Source: Sphingobacteriaceae bacterium (GTDB lineage: Bacteria > Bacteroidota > Bacteroidia > B-17B0 > Aurantibacillaceae). Taken from it: a DNA stretch of 64,000 bases. Position numbers and translations under genes: made by a program. The stretch is from positions 62,001 through 126,000 of the forward strand of contig CANGGP010000001.1 in assembly GCA_947453445.1 (NCBI GenBank). The letters run 5' to 3'. The notes beneath the pieces are model-generated. The model made no database searches and was not told the DNA's origin. It saw nothing but the letters and a program-made list of their open reading frames with translations. Shown here piece by piece: positions 21,801-31,859 of the stretch. The stretch's first letter is position 1, and each line of letters begins with the position of its first letter.

Positions 21801-22318
21801 TAAACTTCAAAACTTTGGGAAAAAAATGTGGTCCGCAAATGAAAGCAGTGCAAGCATACGCCGGTACATTTTCAAAAAACATCATCAGCGACATCGAAAA
21901 AACCGGATTTCACCAAGTAAATCTTGAGAATGTGGATATTCGTCTAGAGCTTGAAGATGTGGAGATTATCCCTGTTGATTTACCGGGTTGGAAAGTTGCC
22001 AACCAAGGCGGAATTACCGTTGCTTTGGATATTCATTTGGATGAAAACCTTAAAAACGAAGGATTGGCAAGGGAAGTAGTGAACCGTATTCAAAACCTGA
22101 GAAAGGAAAATGGGCTGGAAGTAACCGATAAAATTTTGGTAAAAATACAGCAAAATTCAAGTTTAGATAACGCAATTAAAAACAATTTAAGTTATATTTG
22201 TTCTGAAACTTTAACCAACGAATTACAGCTGGTACAATCTCTCTCAAGCGAAAATGCTGTTGCAATTGAAGTCGACGAATTAATTACAACACTTATTTCA
22301 ATACAAAAATTAAATTAA
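18878..22318 (+). CDS. ileS: isoleucyl-tRNA synthetase
   Basis: GPPSANGMPGIHHVMAR (HIGH-type), KMSKRLGN (KMSKS-type), anticodon-binding domain; alternative ATG at 18857. Confidence 0.96.
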   Translation: MSRYPEYKKLDLSQISKDVLKFWQEDKTFEKSINSRPANQPWVFYEGPPSANGMPGIHHVMARAIKDIFCRFKTLQGYQVKRKAGWDTHGLPIELGVEKALGITKEDIGNKNSPKYISVEDYNLACRKEVMKYTDKWEELTAQMGYWVDMSDPYITYDNKYIESVWWLLGNLYKNNLLYKGYTIQPYSPAAGTGLSSHELNQPGCYRDVKDRTAVVQFAVSDPKAFAQKLQMPEIKSPLYFLAWTTTPWTLPSNTALAVGKDIVYVLVESFNPNSGNLQTVILAQELVAKYFNEKHADLKFEDYKPGDKNIPFKIIGHCRGADLAGIKYEQLLPFVKPEGDAFKVLLGDFVTTTDGTGIVHIAPSFGADDFKVAKQNNVAALTLVDKRGKFAPEVQDGVFLYGEEYVKEAYLTEEEKSVEFKKQKQILEATGKIKELKAYLSVDERIVLKLQEEGKLFKKESYEHSYPHCWRTDKPVLYYPLDSWFIRSTDMKDRMIALNKTIQWKPEATGTGRFGNWLENLNDWNLSRSRFWGIPIPIWTSEDGTEQIIISSAEELKSQIENAISKGYMKDNPLQSFVPGNFSSDNYNTFDLHKPYADSIVLEKNGKKLFREPDLIDVWFDSGAMPYAQLHYPFENKSLIDDKKYFPADFIAEGVDQTRGWFFTLHAIASMNFNSVAYKNVVSNGLVLDKNGNKMSKRLGNAVDPFQTLEKYGADATRWYMIANAAPWDNLKFDTEGIAEVQRKLFGTLYNTYGFFALYANVDHYTADDNADLINDRTELDKWIISKLETLIEEVTQRLEEFEPHRAARAIEEFVDEHLSNWYVRLSRRRFWKGEMSKDKEAAYHTLYTCLKTVSQLMSPIAPFFADWLYQNLSNEKKSVHLTNMPLVQKALQDKALEERMDLAQRITSMVLSIRKKENLRVRQPLQGIQIPILDKSFQDKIEAVKTLILNEVNVKNIEFVDESSTQIIKNLKLNFKTLGKKCGPQMKAVQAYAGTFSKNIISDIEKTGFHQVNLENVDIRLELEDVEIIPVDLPGWKVANQGGITVALDIHLDENLKNEGLAREVVNRIQNLRKENGLEVTDKILVKIQQNSSLDNAIKNNLSYICSETLTNELQLVQSLSSENAVAIEVDELITTLISIQKLN

Positions 22319-22326
22319 ATAAGAGT

Positions 22327-23427
22327 ATGGCTAAAAAGAAAATAGATAAAAAGGCAGCCACAAAAGCCAAATCGAACAATCAAAAACCTGCTAAAAAAGT
22401 TAGCAAACCTGCACCTAAAAAACAAAGTGCCAAAGTGGCCAAAAAAATAACCAAACCGGCTCCTAAAAAAGCTGTTAAAACCGCGAAACCAGTTTCTAAG
22501 AAAGTAGAAAAAAAATTGGCAAAACCGGCTCCCAAAACAATGCCAAAGAAGAAAGAAGAAGCTAAGAAAGCGATTAAAGAAGTAGTGAAAGCAACGGCTA
22601 AACCTGCAAAAAAAGCAGGTAAGCCAATTGATGCGATTGCAAAAAAACCAAGCGACAAAAAAGCAGCTAAAGAAGTAAAAAAGAAAAAAGGCGCAGCAAG
22701 TGACGATGATGACGAGGAAGATGTTCCTGAAGAAGCTGAAGACGATGCTGATGTTGATGTAAAAGATGATTACGAAAAACCGGAAGATGATGATGTAGCC
22801 ATTGAAGAAGGCGGCGGATTAGATGATGCAGGCCTAATCGACTTAGAGGGTGCAGCAGTGCCTGATATTGATGACGATGATGATGAAATTCCCGAAAAAC
22901 GCGGTCGCGGCCGCCGTAAGAAAAACGAAGGTAAATCAAGCGGCGGTAGCATGGAAGCATACATCCGTAACCGCCCTTTACAAATCGACATCAACAAACC
23001 TTTGATTAAAAAGAATAATGCCGATGCGCCAAAACCTTTTGTGAATACACAAGATAAACGCAGCCGTTATTCTGATAAAGAATTGGCTGAGTTTAAAGAA
23101 TTGATTTTAGAGAAGTTAAAAGAAGCGCAGTCTGATTACGATTTGTTGAAACAAACATTGAGTAACGAAGATAACCATGGCACCGACGACACATCTCCTT
23201 CATTTAAATTATTGGAAGATGGTAGTGATGTAATGAGCAAAGAAGAAACTGCGCAATTGGCATCTCGTCAAGAAAAATACATTGTGAATTTAAAAAATGC
23301 ATTGATTCGTATTGAAAATAAATCATACGGTATTTGCAGAGTAACAGGCCGATTAATTCCGAAAGAGCGCTTACGTTCAGTTCCCCATGCTACATTGGGC
23401 ATTGATGCGAAGCTCAACCAGGCATAA
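22327..23427 (+). CDS. TraR/DksA-family protein with Lys/Ala/Pro-rich histone-H1-like N-terminus, acidic tract and degenerate zinc finger
   Basis: C-terminal YGICRVTGRLIPKERLRSVPHATLGIDAK; N-terminal KPAPKK repeats; DDDDEED tract; KRGRGRRKK. Confidence 0.9.
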   Translation: MAKKKIDKKAATKAKSNNQKPAKKVSKPAPKKQSAKVAKKITKPAPKKAVKTAKPVSKKVEKKLAKPAPKTMPKKKEEAKKAIKEVVKATAKPAKKAGKPIDAIAKKPSDKKAAKEVKKKKGAASDDDDEEDVPEEAEDDADVDVKDDYEKPEDDDVAIEEGGGLDDAGLIDLEGAAVPDIDDDDDEIPEKRGRGRRKKNEGKSSGGSMEAYIRNRPLQIDINKPLIKKNNADAPKPFVNTQDKRSRYSDKELAEFKELILEKLKEAQSDYDLLKQTLSNEDNHGTDDTSPSFKLLEDGSDVMSKEETAQLASRQEKYIVNLKNALIRIENKSYGICRVTGRLIPKERLRSVPHATLGIDAKLNQA

Positions 23428-23444
23428 TCACCCCAAATAAAATT

Positions 23445-23470
23445 GCCTCCGCAACGGAGGCTTTTTTTTT
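23445..23470 (+). terminator. Rho-independent terminator after the DksA-like gene
   Basis: GCCTCCG-CAA-CGGAGGC followed by a T tract. Confidence 0.9.
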
Positions 23471-23530
23471 AAGACTTGTACCCAATTTAATTTTAGCAAT
23501 TCAAAAAAATAAATTTGTTTTTAAGCATTC

Positions 23531-24244
23531 ATGTTCAAAAAGTATAAAATCCCTTTCATCACTTTATTTTCGATTTTGTTTGTAGATCAATGCATCAAAA
23601 TCTACATCAAATCAAACTATCCCTTGGGTGAGGTTGGTCGCTTGGCCAATTGGTGTGTGATACATTTCACCGAAAATCCGGGTATGGCATTTGGTTTTGA
23701 ATTTGGCGGTCAATTGGGAAAACTTACGCTCAGTATTTTTAGGGTATTGGCTTGTATTGGCGGAATTTTTTATATCCGGTACATGATTCAAAAGAAGGAA
23801 GATCCGCTTTTCGTTTTTTCTGTTTCATTGATTTTGGCCGGCGCCATTGGCAATATTCTTGATAGCGCATTTTATGGCTTACTGTTCGACCGTGGCACTA
23901 CCTTAAACGCTTCGTTTCAAGAATACATGCCTTACGACGGTGTGGCTTCTTTAAACGGCGAAGGCTATGCACCGAGTATGTTTGGTTGTGTGGTGGATAT
24001 GTTTTATTTCCCCATGTTCGAAGGTCGATTCCCTGATTGGGTGCCAATTTGGGGCGGTGATGATTACATGTTCTTTCGACCTATTTTTAATTTTGCCGAT
24101 GTCTCTATTTCAGTTGGTGTAACCATTATCATCTTGTTTCAAAAGAAGTTTTCACGTACAGCCAAAAAATTGGCCGATGCCGCTTTAGAAAATAAAAACG
24201 ATGATGCCTCATCCGAAAATGATTTAAACACTCAGGCCGTTTAA
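23531..24244 (+). CDS. lspA: lipoprotein signal peptidase (signal peptidase II)
   Basis: VDQCIKIYIK, TENPGMAFG, GAIGNILDS, FNFADVSISVG. Confidence 0.93.
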   Translation: MFKKYKIPFITLFSILFVDQCIKIYIKSNYPLGEVGRLANWCVIHFTENPGMAFGFEFGGQLGKLTLSIFRVLACIGGIFYIRYMIQKKEDPLFVFSVSLILAGAIGNILDSAFYGLLFDRGTTLNASFQEYMPYDGVASLNGEGYAPSMFGCVVDMFYFPMFEGRFPDWVPIWGGDDYMFFRPIFNFADVSISVGVTIIILFQKKFSRTAKKLADAALENKNDDASSENDLNTQAV

Positions 24245-24257
24245 TTGTTATTGTATC

Positions 24258-25265
24258 ATGAAAGAAGCTGTTTTACTGATTAACCTTGGTACCCCCGATG
24301 CACCTACGCCGGGAAAAGTAGCGCAATACCTTACCCAATTCTTAAATGATAAGCGGGTTATAGATATTAATCCCATTGGTCGTTTTCTTTTGGTGAACGG
24401 TATTATTGTGCCTTTCAGAAGTTTTAAGTCCTCTAAATTATACCAAGCCATTTGGACAAAAGATGGATCTCCTTTATTGCTCAACAGCATAGAATTAAAA
24501 GATAAAGTGCAGCAGCATCTTGGCGACCGTTATATTGTTGAATTGGCCATGCGCTACCGTAAACCGTCTATTCAATCAGCGCTTGAAGCATTAAGAAAAC
24601 AATCACCAAGTAAAATACACATTCTACCGCTCTATCCGCAGTACGCCAGTTCTAGCACCGGCAGCACAATTGAAGAAGTATTAAACCAAATAAAAAAATG
24701 GGAAGTGATTCCTGATTTAAACATCATTTCTAAATTCCATCAACATCCCAAATTTATTGAAGCCTTAATCGACCAAGCTAAAGCTTACGATTTAAATGCA
24801 TACGACCATGTTTTGTTCAGTTACCATGGCTTGCCTGAACGTCAAATTGTAAAGGCCTCTGTGCATTACGGCCAAAACACTTGCAAGATGGGTGATTGCT
24901 GCAATACCATCAATGCCAATAACCAGTATTGTTATCGTGCCAATTGTTTTGAAACCAGTCGTCAATTGGTGAAAGCACTAAACATTCCTGAAGGCAAATA
25001 CACCACAACTTTTCAGTCGCGTTTGGATGATAAGTGGTTGAAGCCATACAGTGATAAGGTGATTAAAGATTTGGCTGCCAAAGGCTCGAAAAATATTTTG
25101 GTGTTTTCACCCGCATTTGTAGCCGATTGTTTAGAAACCATTCATGAAATTGGCACTGAATACGATGAATTATTTAAAGAACACGGCGGCAACAGTATTA
25201 CGCTGGTGAAGAGTTTAAATAGCAATGTAGCTTGGGTGAATGCAATAAAGACAATCATTTCCTAA
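24258..25265 (+). CDS. hemH: ferrochelatase
   Basis: LLINLGTPDAPT, FSYHGLPERQ, FQSRLDDKWLKPY, FSPAFVADCLETIHEI. Confidence 0.95.
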   Translation: MKEAVLLINLGTPDAPTPGKVAQYLTQFLNDKRVIDINPIGRFLLVNGIIVPFRSFKSSKLYQAIWTKDGSPLLLNSIELKDKVQQHLGDRYIVELAMRYRKPSIQSALEALRKQSPSKIHILPLYPQYASSSTGSTIEEVLNQIKKWEVIPDLNIISKFHQHPKFIEALIDQAKAYDLNAYDHVLFSYHGLPERQIVKASVHYGQNTCKMGDCCNTINANNQYCYRANCFETSRQLVKALNIPEGKYTTTFQSRLDDKWLKPYSDKVIKDLAAKGSKNILVFSPAFVADCLETIHEIGTEYDELFKEHGGNSITLVKSLNSNVAWVNAIKTIIS

Positions 25266-25273
25266 GCATCAGA

Positions 25274-25678
25274 TTATTTTTTATACAACAAAATAATGCT
25301 CTGATCCTCATCTTTTAAAACCAAAAAGCGCGAATCTTCTGTCAAAAGTATCTTGAATTTGTATAAATGTTCTGAGAAATAAAATTCCAAAGTGTTTTGA
25401 TTTTTATTCAATTCAAAATCTTTGATTGAAGTGTAATCACCAACTTTTACGGTCACATCCTCCAAATAAAAATCCAATTCAATTTCGCTAGGTTTCTCAG
25501 TGGCAGCGGTTTTTTTGTTGTACTCACACAAACTACATGTTTTGAATTTTGTGGAATCCAATTTTTCAGTTAAACATAATCCTTTCCATTTGCCCTTCAA
25601 ATCGAATTGACAAAAGGCACTTTGTGAAATAAAAACGAGGCAGAAAATAAATCCGAGTAATTTCATAGTTTTAGTCAT
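25274..25678 (-). CDS. hypothetical secreted protein
   Basis: 134-aa ORF with signal peptide. Confidence 0.6.
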   Translation of the reverse strand: MTKTMKLLGFIFCLVFISQSAFCQFDLKGKWKGLCLTEKLDSTKFKTCSLCEYNKKTAATEKPSEIELDFYLEDVTVKVGDYTSIKDFELNKNQNTLEFYFSEHLYKFKILLTEDSRFLVLKDEDQSIILLYKK

Positions 25679-25789
25679 AACACAATTAGTAACAAAGTTA
25701 CCAAATTATGGTCTTGCTTCAACCACATGAGATGGTAATTTCTATTTGACAGTATGTAAAAGGGGTTATTTGGCTTTTATTGTGCTGAA

Positions 25790-27043
25790 TTAAACAAGTG
25801 GTTTGTCGTCGATGGCACGCGTATCCATGGCATCTCGCAAACCGTTACCAACCAACATAAATGCCAACACCAACAACATGATGGCCATGCCGGGAATAAA
25901 GGCCAAATAGGCTTTATCCATCAGGATGTATCCGTGGTGAGCATTCGTCATCTCACCCCAAGAAGGAATAGGGGGTTGGGCGCCTAATCCCAAGAAACTC
26001 AAGCCTGCTTCCATGAGTATGGCCGATGCAAAATTTCCGGCAGCAATTACCACCACGGGGCCCAAAACATTCGGTAAAATATGTCTGAAAATAATTCTGC
26101 TGTTTTGATATCCCAAAGCTCTTCCTGCTTCAACAAATTCTTTTTCACGGATGCTCATCACCTGTCCACGTACAATTCTGGCTACTTCCACCCACATGGT
26201 TAATCCCACCGCAATAAAAACTTGGGTAACACCTTTGCCCAATACCAAAGTAATGGCGATTACAAGCAAAAGTGTTGGAATACTCCAAACAACATTGATT
26301 AACCACATAATTAAATCGTCAACAAGCCCTCTAAAATAACCCGCCAATGAACCCAATAAAATGCCGATAAAGATGGAAATGATCACCGAAATTAGTCCCA
26401 CCGTTAAACTGATGCGTGTGCCAATCATTAATCGGCTTAACAAATCACGGCCCAATAAATCAGTTCCAAGTACAAATGTTTTGTTCACCAAGTGATTGGC
26501 GCTAATTTTGCTTCGTAAGTCACCAAGGCTTTCATGGCTTAGCCGATTTTGATTGAATAGGTAAAACTGACATTCTTTTTTTATGGTATCATAGGTAATT
26601 TTTGTGCCCGGTTCAATGGCATAAACAACTTGGGCAATGTTAAAACGCAACATTTCGCCTTTGTTAGGTGAATTGCCGGTAAACTCTTCAACATAAATAC
26701 TGTCGCTTTTAAAATGATAGGCAAAGCTTGAATAACTTGTAAAGCTTGATTTTTCACCAAAAAGCATTTTCTCGAAAAATGAAACGGGAACAGGATTTTC
26801 GTTTCGTTTTACCAAAAGCATTTTTACTTGAAAGCCCGGGTGTAAAATATGTAATTCAGGTTTTTGATCATTGGCATAAGGTGTTTCGTCGGGTGTAATA
26901 ACATAACCCAAAATAGAAATTAGTGCGCAAAAAATAATGATACCCAAACCAAACATGGCCAATTTGTTACGTTTAAAGCGTTTCCATGTAAGGGCCGAAA
27001 GAGAATTGGATTCAGTTGAAATATGTTTCTTTTTAAAAATCAA
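25790..27043 (-). CDS. ABC transporter permease (OppC/DppC-like)
   Basis: LGTDLLGRDLLSRLMIGTRISL, EFVEAGRALGYQNSRIIFRHILPN, LEAGLSFLGLGAQPPIPSWG-type motif. Confidence 0.92.
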   Translation of the reverse strand: MIFKKKHISTESNSLSALTWKRFKRNKLAMFGLGIIIFCALISILGYVITPDETPYANDQKPELHILHPGFQVKMLLVKRNENPVPVSFFEKMLFGEKSSFTSYSSFAYHFKSDSIYVEEFTGNSPNKGEMLRFNIAQVVYAIEPGTKITYDTIKKECQFYLFNQNRLSHESLGDLRSKISANHLVNKTFVLGTDLLGRDLLSRLMIGTRISLTVGLISVIISIFIGILLGSLAGYFRGLVDDLIMWLINVVWSIPTLLLVIAITLVLGKGVTQVFIAVGLTMWVEVARIVRGQVMSIREKEFVEAGRALGYQNSRIIFRHILPNVLGPVVVIAAGNFASAILMEAGLSFLGLGAQPPIPSWGEMTNAHHGYILMDKAYLAFIPGMAIMLLVLAFMLVGNGLRDAMDTRAIDDKPLV

Positions 27044-27044
27044 A

Positions 27045-28148
27045 TTACTTTTTCCAATGAGGTTTTAATAGTAAAGAAGCCAAGGCGATGGTGCAAGCGT
27101 AAATTGGGTATATGCAGAGCGCCGGTATTGCGTAAACCATTAAGCTTTTGTTTTTAATAAAGTTTGAAGCTACAAATAAAATTAAAAAATCGACACATAA
27201 TTTTATCAGCAAAATTCCTATCAAGGCTTGAGATAGGGCACCTTGCATAAACATTTTAGTGATGCAAATCAACCAAATAGCATTGGCCAAAAAACTCAAG
27301 AAACCCAAAGCAAAATTCAGCTTGTTCGAGTTGTATTTGAATTTAGAAGCCCAGCGCACTTTTTGTGAAATTAATTCGGATATGTTATTGATCACATATG
27401 TATTAACGATTGCATCCTTTGATTTTAAAAATGTAATGCGTGATGAGGGTATTTTTTTTACGTCTTCCAAAAACAAAACATCATCACCCGATGCAACGTG
27501 CATATGTGATTTATATCCATTGCAGGTTAGGTATATTTTTTTTGTAAAAGCCATGTTGGCACCTGAGCATAAAAAGGATTGACCGAAATAATTGCTGCCT
27601 GCGCTTAATACTTGCAATACATTGTTTTCAAGGGCTTGTAAGGACCAAAGAAAACCTTTACCTGAATTCATGGCTAGTGGTGCAATTACCATATCGCTTT
27701 GTGTTTGGTTTTGAAAATCAACCAAGCTTTGTAACCACAAATTTGAATCGGTAAAAGTATCCGCATCACGTGTAATGAGTAATTCATTTTTTGCAAGGGC
27801 AATGGCGGCGTCCAGACTTTTCTTTTTTCCTAACTGCAACTTATTTTGGATGATTTGATGTTCGATACCGCTGTTCAGTAAACAATCTTGGGCAATCAAT
27901 AAGGTTTGATCACGACTCGCATCATCAGTAAAAATTATTTCCATTAAGTGTTTGGGATAATTTTGCTGGGCGATGCCCTTTAAACACTTTTCAATATTGG
28001 CTTCTTCATTTCTGGCACAAATAATAATACTCAATTTAGTTTCAACATGCTTAGAATTTTGTTTGAAGTATTGGCATTTGATAAATCCAATGGAAAAATA
28101 CAACAAACAAAATGCGTAAAGTATAACTATGCAAAATAAAACAATCAA
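27045..28148 (-). CDS. family 2 glycosyltransferase, membrane-associated
   Basis: LSIIICARNEEANIEKCL, FTDDASRDQT, TRDADT, GDDVLFLED. Confidence 0.9.
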   Translation of the reverse strand: MIVLFCIVILYAFCLLYFSIGFIKCQYFKQNSKHVETKLSIIICARNEEANIEKCLKGIAQQNYPKHLMEIIFTDDASRDQTLLIAQDCLLNSGIEHQIIQNKLQLGKKKSLDAAIALAKNELLITRDADTFTDSNLWLQSLVDFQNQTQSDMVIAPLAMNSGKGFLWSLQALENNVLQVLSAGSNYFGQSFLCSGANMAFTKKIYLTCNGYKSHMHVASGDDVLFLEDVKKIPSSRITFLKSKDAIVNTYVINNISELISQKVRWASKFKYNSNKLNFALGFLSFLANAIWLICITKMFMQGALSQALIGILLIKLCVDFLILFVASNFIKNKSLMVYAIPALCIYPIYACTIALASLLLKPHWKK

Positions 28149-29116
28149 TTGCGCTTATTTAAAAACCGAAAATTAAACTGTTGTTTGACTAAAAAATAAT
28201 AACCCAAAATACTTGGAAAAATAATATTGATGAGCCACATCATCACAGATGATAAGGCCAAGGCTGTATTGCTGATGCCGGCATCTTTAAAAACCACCAA
28301 TGCAATGGCGGCGCGAACAGCTGCTTCAATCACACTAAACATGGGAATGGTGGTGGTTATCAAAAAATAAAGTGCCATGCTCATATAAACACTCGAAGGC
28401 AAGTGTTCGGCATGAAGCATGCGAATGATTAAAATATACTGAAAGAAAAAAACTGCATAACGTAAAGCCGAATACCCAAATAATTGAACAACCAAAAGGG
28501 GTGTAAAACGATAGTGAAAATCTTGCAAGCCTTTTTCTTTGTTGATTTTACGTGTTACAAAATTCAAAATCCAATCCAATCGGTAGATGCTGACGGCCAA
28601 GGCCAAGATAATCAGCACGCCAATGGCTGAGGTCACATAAATCATCCACATCGAAGTTTCGGCAAAGGATTGCATGCGAAACAGCAAAGCAAATAATCCG
28701 GCAAAAATGGTAATCGACAATTGAAACATGCCATTTAAAAAGTGTAAGGCAGTGATCTTGGCGCGGTTCTCAATTTTAAAGAACAGTATTTTTGCGACGA
28801 ACTCAGTGGCTCGGCCGGGTGCTAAGTTCCCCAAACAAACACCGCTGTAAACCGATTGACCGGCAGTTTGAAAGGAGATTTTTTCAACAGGTTCGGTAAT
28901 CAACATCCACTTGTATGATTCGATGCCCCAATTGATGGGAATTAATAGCAAACAAAAGGCAATGCACATAAAACCACGCCATGATAATGCGGTTTCTGAA
29001 AGTATTTGCAACTTGTCGGGTGTAAATTCTGATTTGAGTTTAATGTACACAATGGCAAAACAACTTAATCCAATGGCTATCTTGAGGAGGTTCGCAATTA
29101 ATTTTTTTCTTTGCAT
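28145..29116 (-). CDS. LPG synthase TM-region / UPF0104-like membrane protein
   Basis: Multi-[30 protein letters not shown]. Confidence 0.75.
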   Translation of the reverse strand: MQRKKLIANLLKIAIGLSCFAIVYIKLKSEFTPDKLQILSETALSWRGFMCIAFCLLLIPINWGIESYKWMLITEPVEKISFQTAGQSVYSGVCLGNLAPGRATEFVAKILFFKIENRAKITALHFLNGMFQLSITIFAGLFALLFRMQSFAETSMWMIYVTSAIGVLIILALAVSIYRLDWILNFVTRKINKEKGLQDFHYRFTPLLVVQLFGYSALRYAVFFFQYILIIRMLHAEHLPSSVYMSMALYFLITTTIPMFSVIEAAVRAAIALVVFKDAGISNTALALSSVMMWLINIIFPSILGYYFLVKQQFNFRFLNKRN

Positions 29117-29151
29117 CGGGGCAAGCTTGTTTTGCTAAATTTACATCTTTA

Positions 29152-29709
29152 ATGGCATTGAACGATAGAATAATTTTAGGCATCGACCCGGGAACAATTG
29201 TAATGGGTTATGGCATTTTACATGTTCAAAATAACAAATTAAAACCTTTGGGTATTGGTGTAATTAAACTTGATAAGTTAGACGATCATGCCTTACGCCT
29301 AAAAAAAATATTCGAACGCACCGTTGGCATCATCGAAGAATACAAACCTGATGAATTGGCCATTGAAGCGCCTTTTTTTGGTAAAAATGTACAGTCGATG
29401 TTAAAATTGGGTAGGGCCCAAGGCGTGGCCATTGCTGCTGCGCTCAGCAAAAATATTCCAATCACCGAATACTCGCCAAAAAAAATTAAAATGAGTATTA
29501 CAGGCAATGGTAACGCCAGTAAAGAACAAGTGGCTGCCATGTTGCAACAGTTGTTGGGCATTGATAAAGAAAATCAGTTACTCGATGCTACGGATGCCAT
29601 GGGTGCGGCCCTTTGCCATTATTATCAAAATAAATTCCACAGCGCAGGCGCTAAATCATATACAGGCTGGAAAGCATTTTTGAGCGACAATCCCAAAAGG
29701 AAAATTTAA
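29152..29709 (+). CDS. ruvC: Holliday junction endodeoxyribonuclease RuvC
   Basis: [53 protein letters not shown]. Confidence 0.95.
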   Translation: MALNDRIILGIDPGTIVMGYGILHVQNNKLKPLGIGVIKLDKLDDHALRLKKIFERTVGIIEEYKPDELAIEAPFFGKNVQSMLKLGRAQGVAIAAALSKNIPITEYSPKKIKMSITGNGNASKEQVAAMLQQLLGIDKENQLLDATDAMGAALCHYYQNKFHSAGAKSYTGWKAFLSDNPKRKI

Positions 29710-29724
29710 AACAAATGATGCAAC

Positions 29725-31044
29725 TTATTTTTTAAGTGAATTTATTTTGCGCATGCCAATTAATTGATCATACTGTCCGCCAAACTTACGGTGGTAAACA
29801 TAAATATTGTAATCATTTTCTGTATCCCAAAAATTGCCTTCGGTAATCGTTTCATCGCCACCTTTTTTAATGTCGTTGCTTAATACATACGAATAATTAT
29901 AATAACCTTGTTTGAGATACAGTTTTTTTTCGTAGCCATTTCTCAATTCATTGTAAGTCATTTTACTGTTTGCATTCATGCGCCAATCGGTGAGTTTGCC
30001 CATCACATAAAAATTGCCTTCTGATTCAGGTTTCATGTATGGCAGAAAAAATTCAACATACACATAATCGGCTTCAATGTCGTTATTGGTTAGTCCTTCA
30101 CGGTTTTTAATTAAAAAACTGCCATTGATATCATTGTAAAACAAATATGGCTTGCTGGATCTGATTTCGTCGTTTTGAAGCACCACATGGTTTTTTAAAT
30201 CTTTGTCTTTGTAAATATCTTTAACCCTTTCGGTTAAAAATCTTAAACTACGCATATCAAAATACCTGAATTCGTTGCCACCATTAAAGGTGCTGGCATC
30301 GTCGAGTGAAAACACCAATTGATTGCCGTTTAAGAAGGTTGGTTTTATGCCACTCACGGCATTGTCCCAACGGTTGTTTTGAACCATCACCACTTTTAAA
30401 TCGGTAAAAGGATTGGTAATGTCGTAAGCGTTTGAATTGATGGTAAAGTCGATGTGTTGTTTATTGTATTGGTCACCGTTGCCCATGCTTTGGCGAAAAG
30501 TATAACCAATCGATACTTTGTTGTCGTACACCATAAACCTTCTACACATCACCAAATTATTTCTGTCGCCATCGAGATACACAATCATTAAATAATTACC
30601 GCTTTTGGTAAATTGTGTGTTTTGCTGCGAATTGGGCATTGGAAAAATAATGGAATAGTGGGTGTATTTTTGAAAAGTGTTCATTGAATAAGCGAAATTC
30701 AACAAATGTAATTCATCAAATCCGCTAATGTATTCGCTGGTTCTTAAATCGCTGGGGGTCCAATCGGCATTACAATGTATGAATGAGATGCTGTATTGTT
30801 TTTGGTCCCCTTCCATGTCGTCAAAACTCAATTCGAGTTGCTCGCCATTGTTTAAATTAATTAAAGGCGCGCTATAATCCCATGAGGTTTCATGAAACAT
30901 AACGGTTTTGATGTTGTTGACATAGGTTACATCATCGTATTTTAACACCTTGGGATTTACATACTCATCTTCAGCGTTTTCATTTTGTGAAAAGACCTTA
31001 AATCCTAAAAAGAAGAATGTAATGAAGAAGAATAACCTGTTCAT
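29725..31044 (-). CDS. DUF5103 family, type IX secretion system plug protein
   Basis: Signal peptide; SFIHCNADWTPSDLRTSEYISGF, FGGQYDQLIGMRKINS. Confidence 0.85.
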   Translation of the reverse strand: MNRLFFFITFFFLGFKVFSQNENAEDEYVNPKVLKYDDVTYVNNIKTVMFHETSWDYSAPLINLNNGEQLELSFDDMEGDQKQYSISFIHCNADWTPSDLRTSEYISGFDELHLLNFAYSMNTFQKYTHYSIIFPMPNSQQNTQFTKSGNYLMIVYLDGDRNNLVMCRRFMVYDNKVSIGYTFRQSMGNGDQYNKQHIDFTINSNAYDITNPFTDLKVVMVQNNRWDNAVSGIKPTFLNGNQLVFSLDDASTFNGGNEFRYFDMRSLRFLTERVKDIYKDKDLKNHVVLQNDEIRSSKPYLFYNDINGSFLIKNREGLTNNDIEADYVYVEFFLPYMKPESEGNFYVMGKLTDWRMNANSKMTYNELRNGYEKKLYLKQGYYNYSYVLSNDIKKGGDETITEGNFWDTENDYNIYVYHRKFGGQYDQLIGMRKINSLKK

Positions 31045-31123
31045 GCACGTGGTTTGTAATTCAAAGTTAAACGAAATAATACAATGTGTTGGTATATAAA
31101 ACGGCCCAATTTAACAAGAAATG

Positions 31124-31747
31124 TTATTTGTTTTTGGCGGCAAATAATTGCACCCTGCTTTCTTGATTTTTTAAAAGGCGCTTGATGTTTTTGCGGTGTG
31201 TGATGATTAATAAAATTGATACCACAAATGAGAATACAGTTAAAATTTGGTTGTGATTGGCCAAAACCACGTTTAAGAAGAAGGGAAAGCTTACACCGGC
31301 TAACATCGATGATAGTGATACAATGCGAGATGAAAACAATACAATTAAGAAGACCAATAGTGATAAGGCACAAGCAGCCGGAACAATACAAATAACAATA
31401 CCCAAAATGGTGGCCACACCTTTACCGCCTCTAAATCCGGCAAAAATGGGGAAAATATGTCCAATTAAAGCGGCAATACCCAAGGCCAACTGAAGCTCTA
31501 CAAAACCTGCAGTTTCGGGGTGAAATCCACTCATAAATGATAAGGCAACTGCCGAAGTACCTTTTAAAATATCGATAATCAGAACGGGAATACCGGCCTT
31601 TTTACCCAAAACCCTAAAAGTGTTGGTGGCACCTGCATTTCCGCTGCCAAATTCTCTTACATCAATGTTGTAAAATGATTTGCCAATCCAAACTGAGGTG
31701 GGAATTGAACCTAATAAATAGGCGATAAAAATTAATACTATTACCAA
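31124..31747 (-). CDS. plsY: glycerol-3-phosphate acyltransferase PlsY
   Basis: AYLLGSIPTSVWIGK, GSGNAGATNTFRVLGKKAG, FRGGKGVAT. Confidence 0.95.
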   Translation of the reverse strand: MVIVLIFIAYLLGSIPTSVWIGKSFYNIDVREFGSGNAGATNTFRVLGKKAGIPVLIIDILKGTSAVALSFMSGFHPETAGFVELQLALGIAALIGHIFPIFAGFRGGKGVATILGIVICIVPAACALSLLVFLIVLFSSRIVSLSSMLAGVSFPFFLNVVLANHNQILTVFSFVVSILLIITHRKNIKRLLKNQESRVQLFAAKNK

Positions 31748-31797
31748 AATCTTATGTTTAAGTTTTAGTTACCAAATCTAAAAATAATTAATAAATC

Positions 31798-31842
31798 AAA
31801 AAGCACCTAAACTTTTTTAGTAAAAAGTCTAAGTGCTTTAAA
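31798..31842 (-). terminator. hairpin terminator downstream of gdhA
   Basis: Minus-strand AAGCACTTAGACTTTTT...AAAAAAGTTTAGGTGCTT long stem followed by T-rich sequence. Confidence 0.75.
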
Positions 31843-31859
31843 ATCAAGTTATTAATAGA

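Noticed and set aside
22667-22960. 97-aa minus-strand ORF rich in His/Arg/Leu
   Set aside because: Shadow of the low-complexity acidic/basic region of the DksA-like gene; composition artefact
25790-27043. Orphan OppC-like permease as a sign of a broken ABC operon
   Set aside because: Scattered opp/dpp subunit genes are common in Bacteroidota; not evidence of rearrangement
31041-31391. 116-aa minus-strand ORF
   Set aside because: Out-of-frame overlap with plsY and its 3' flank; no protein-like signature
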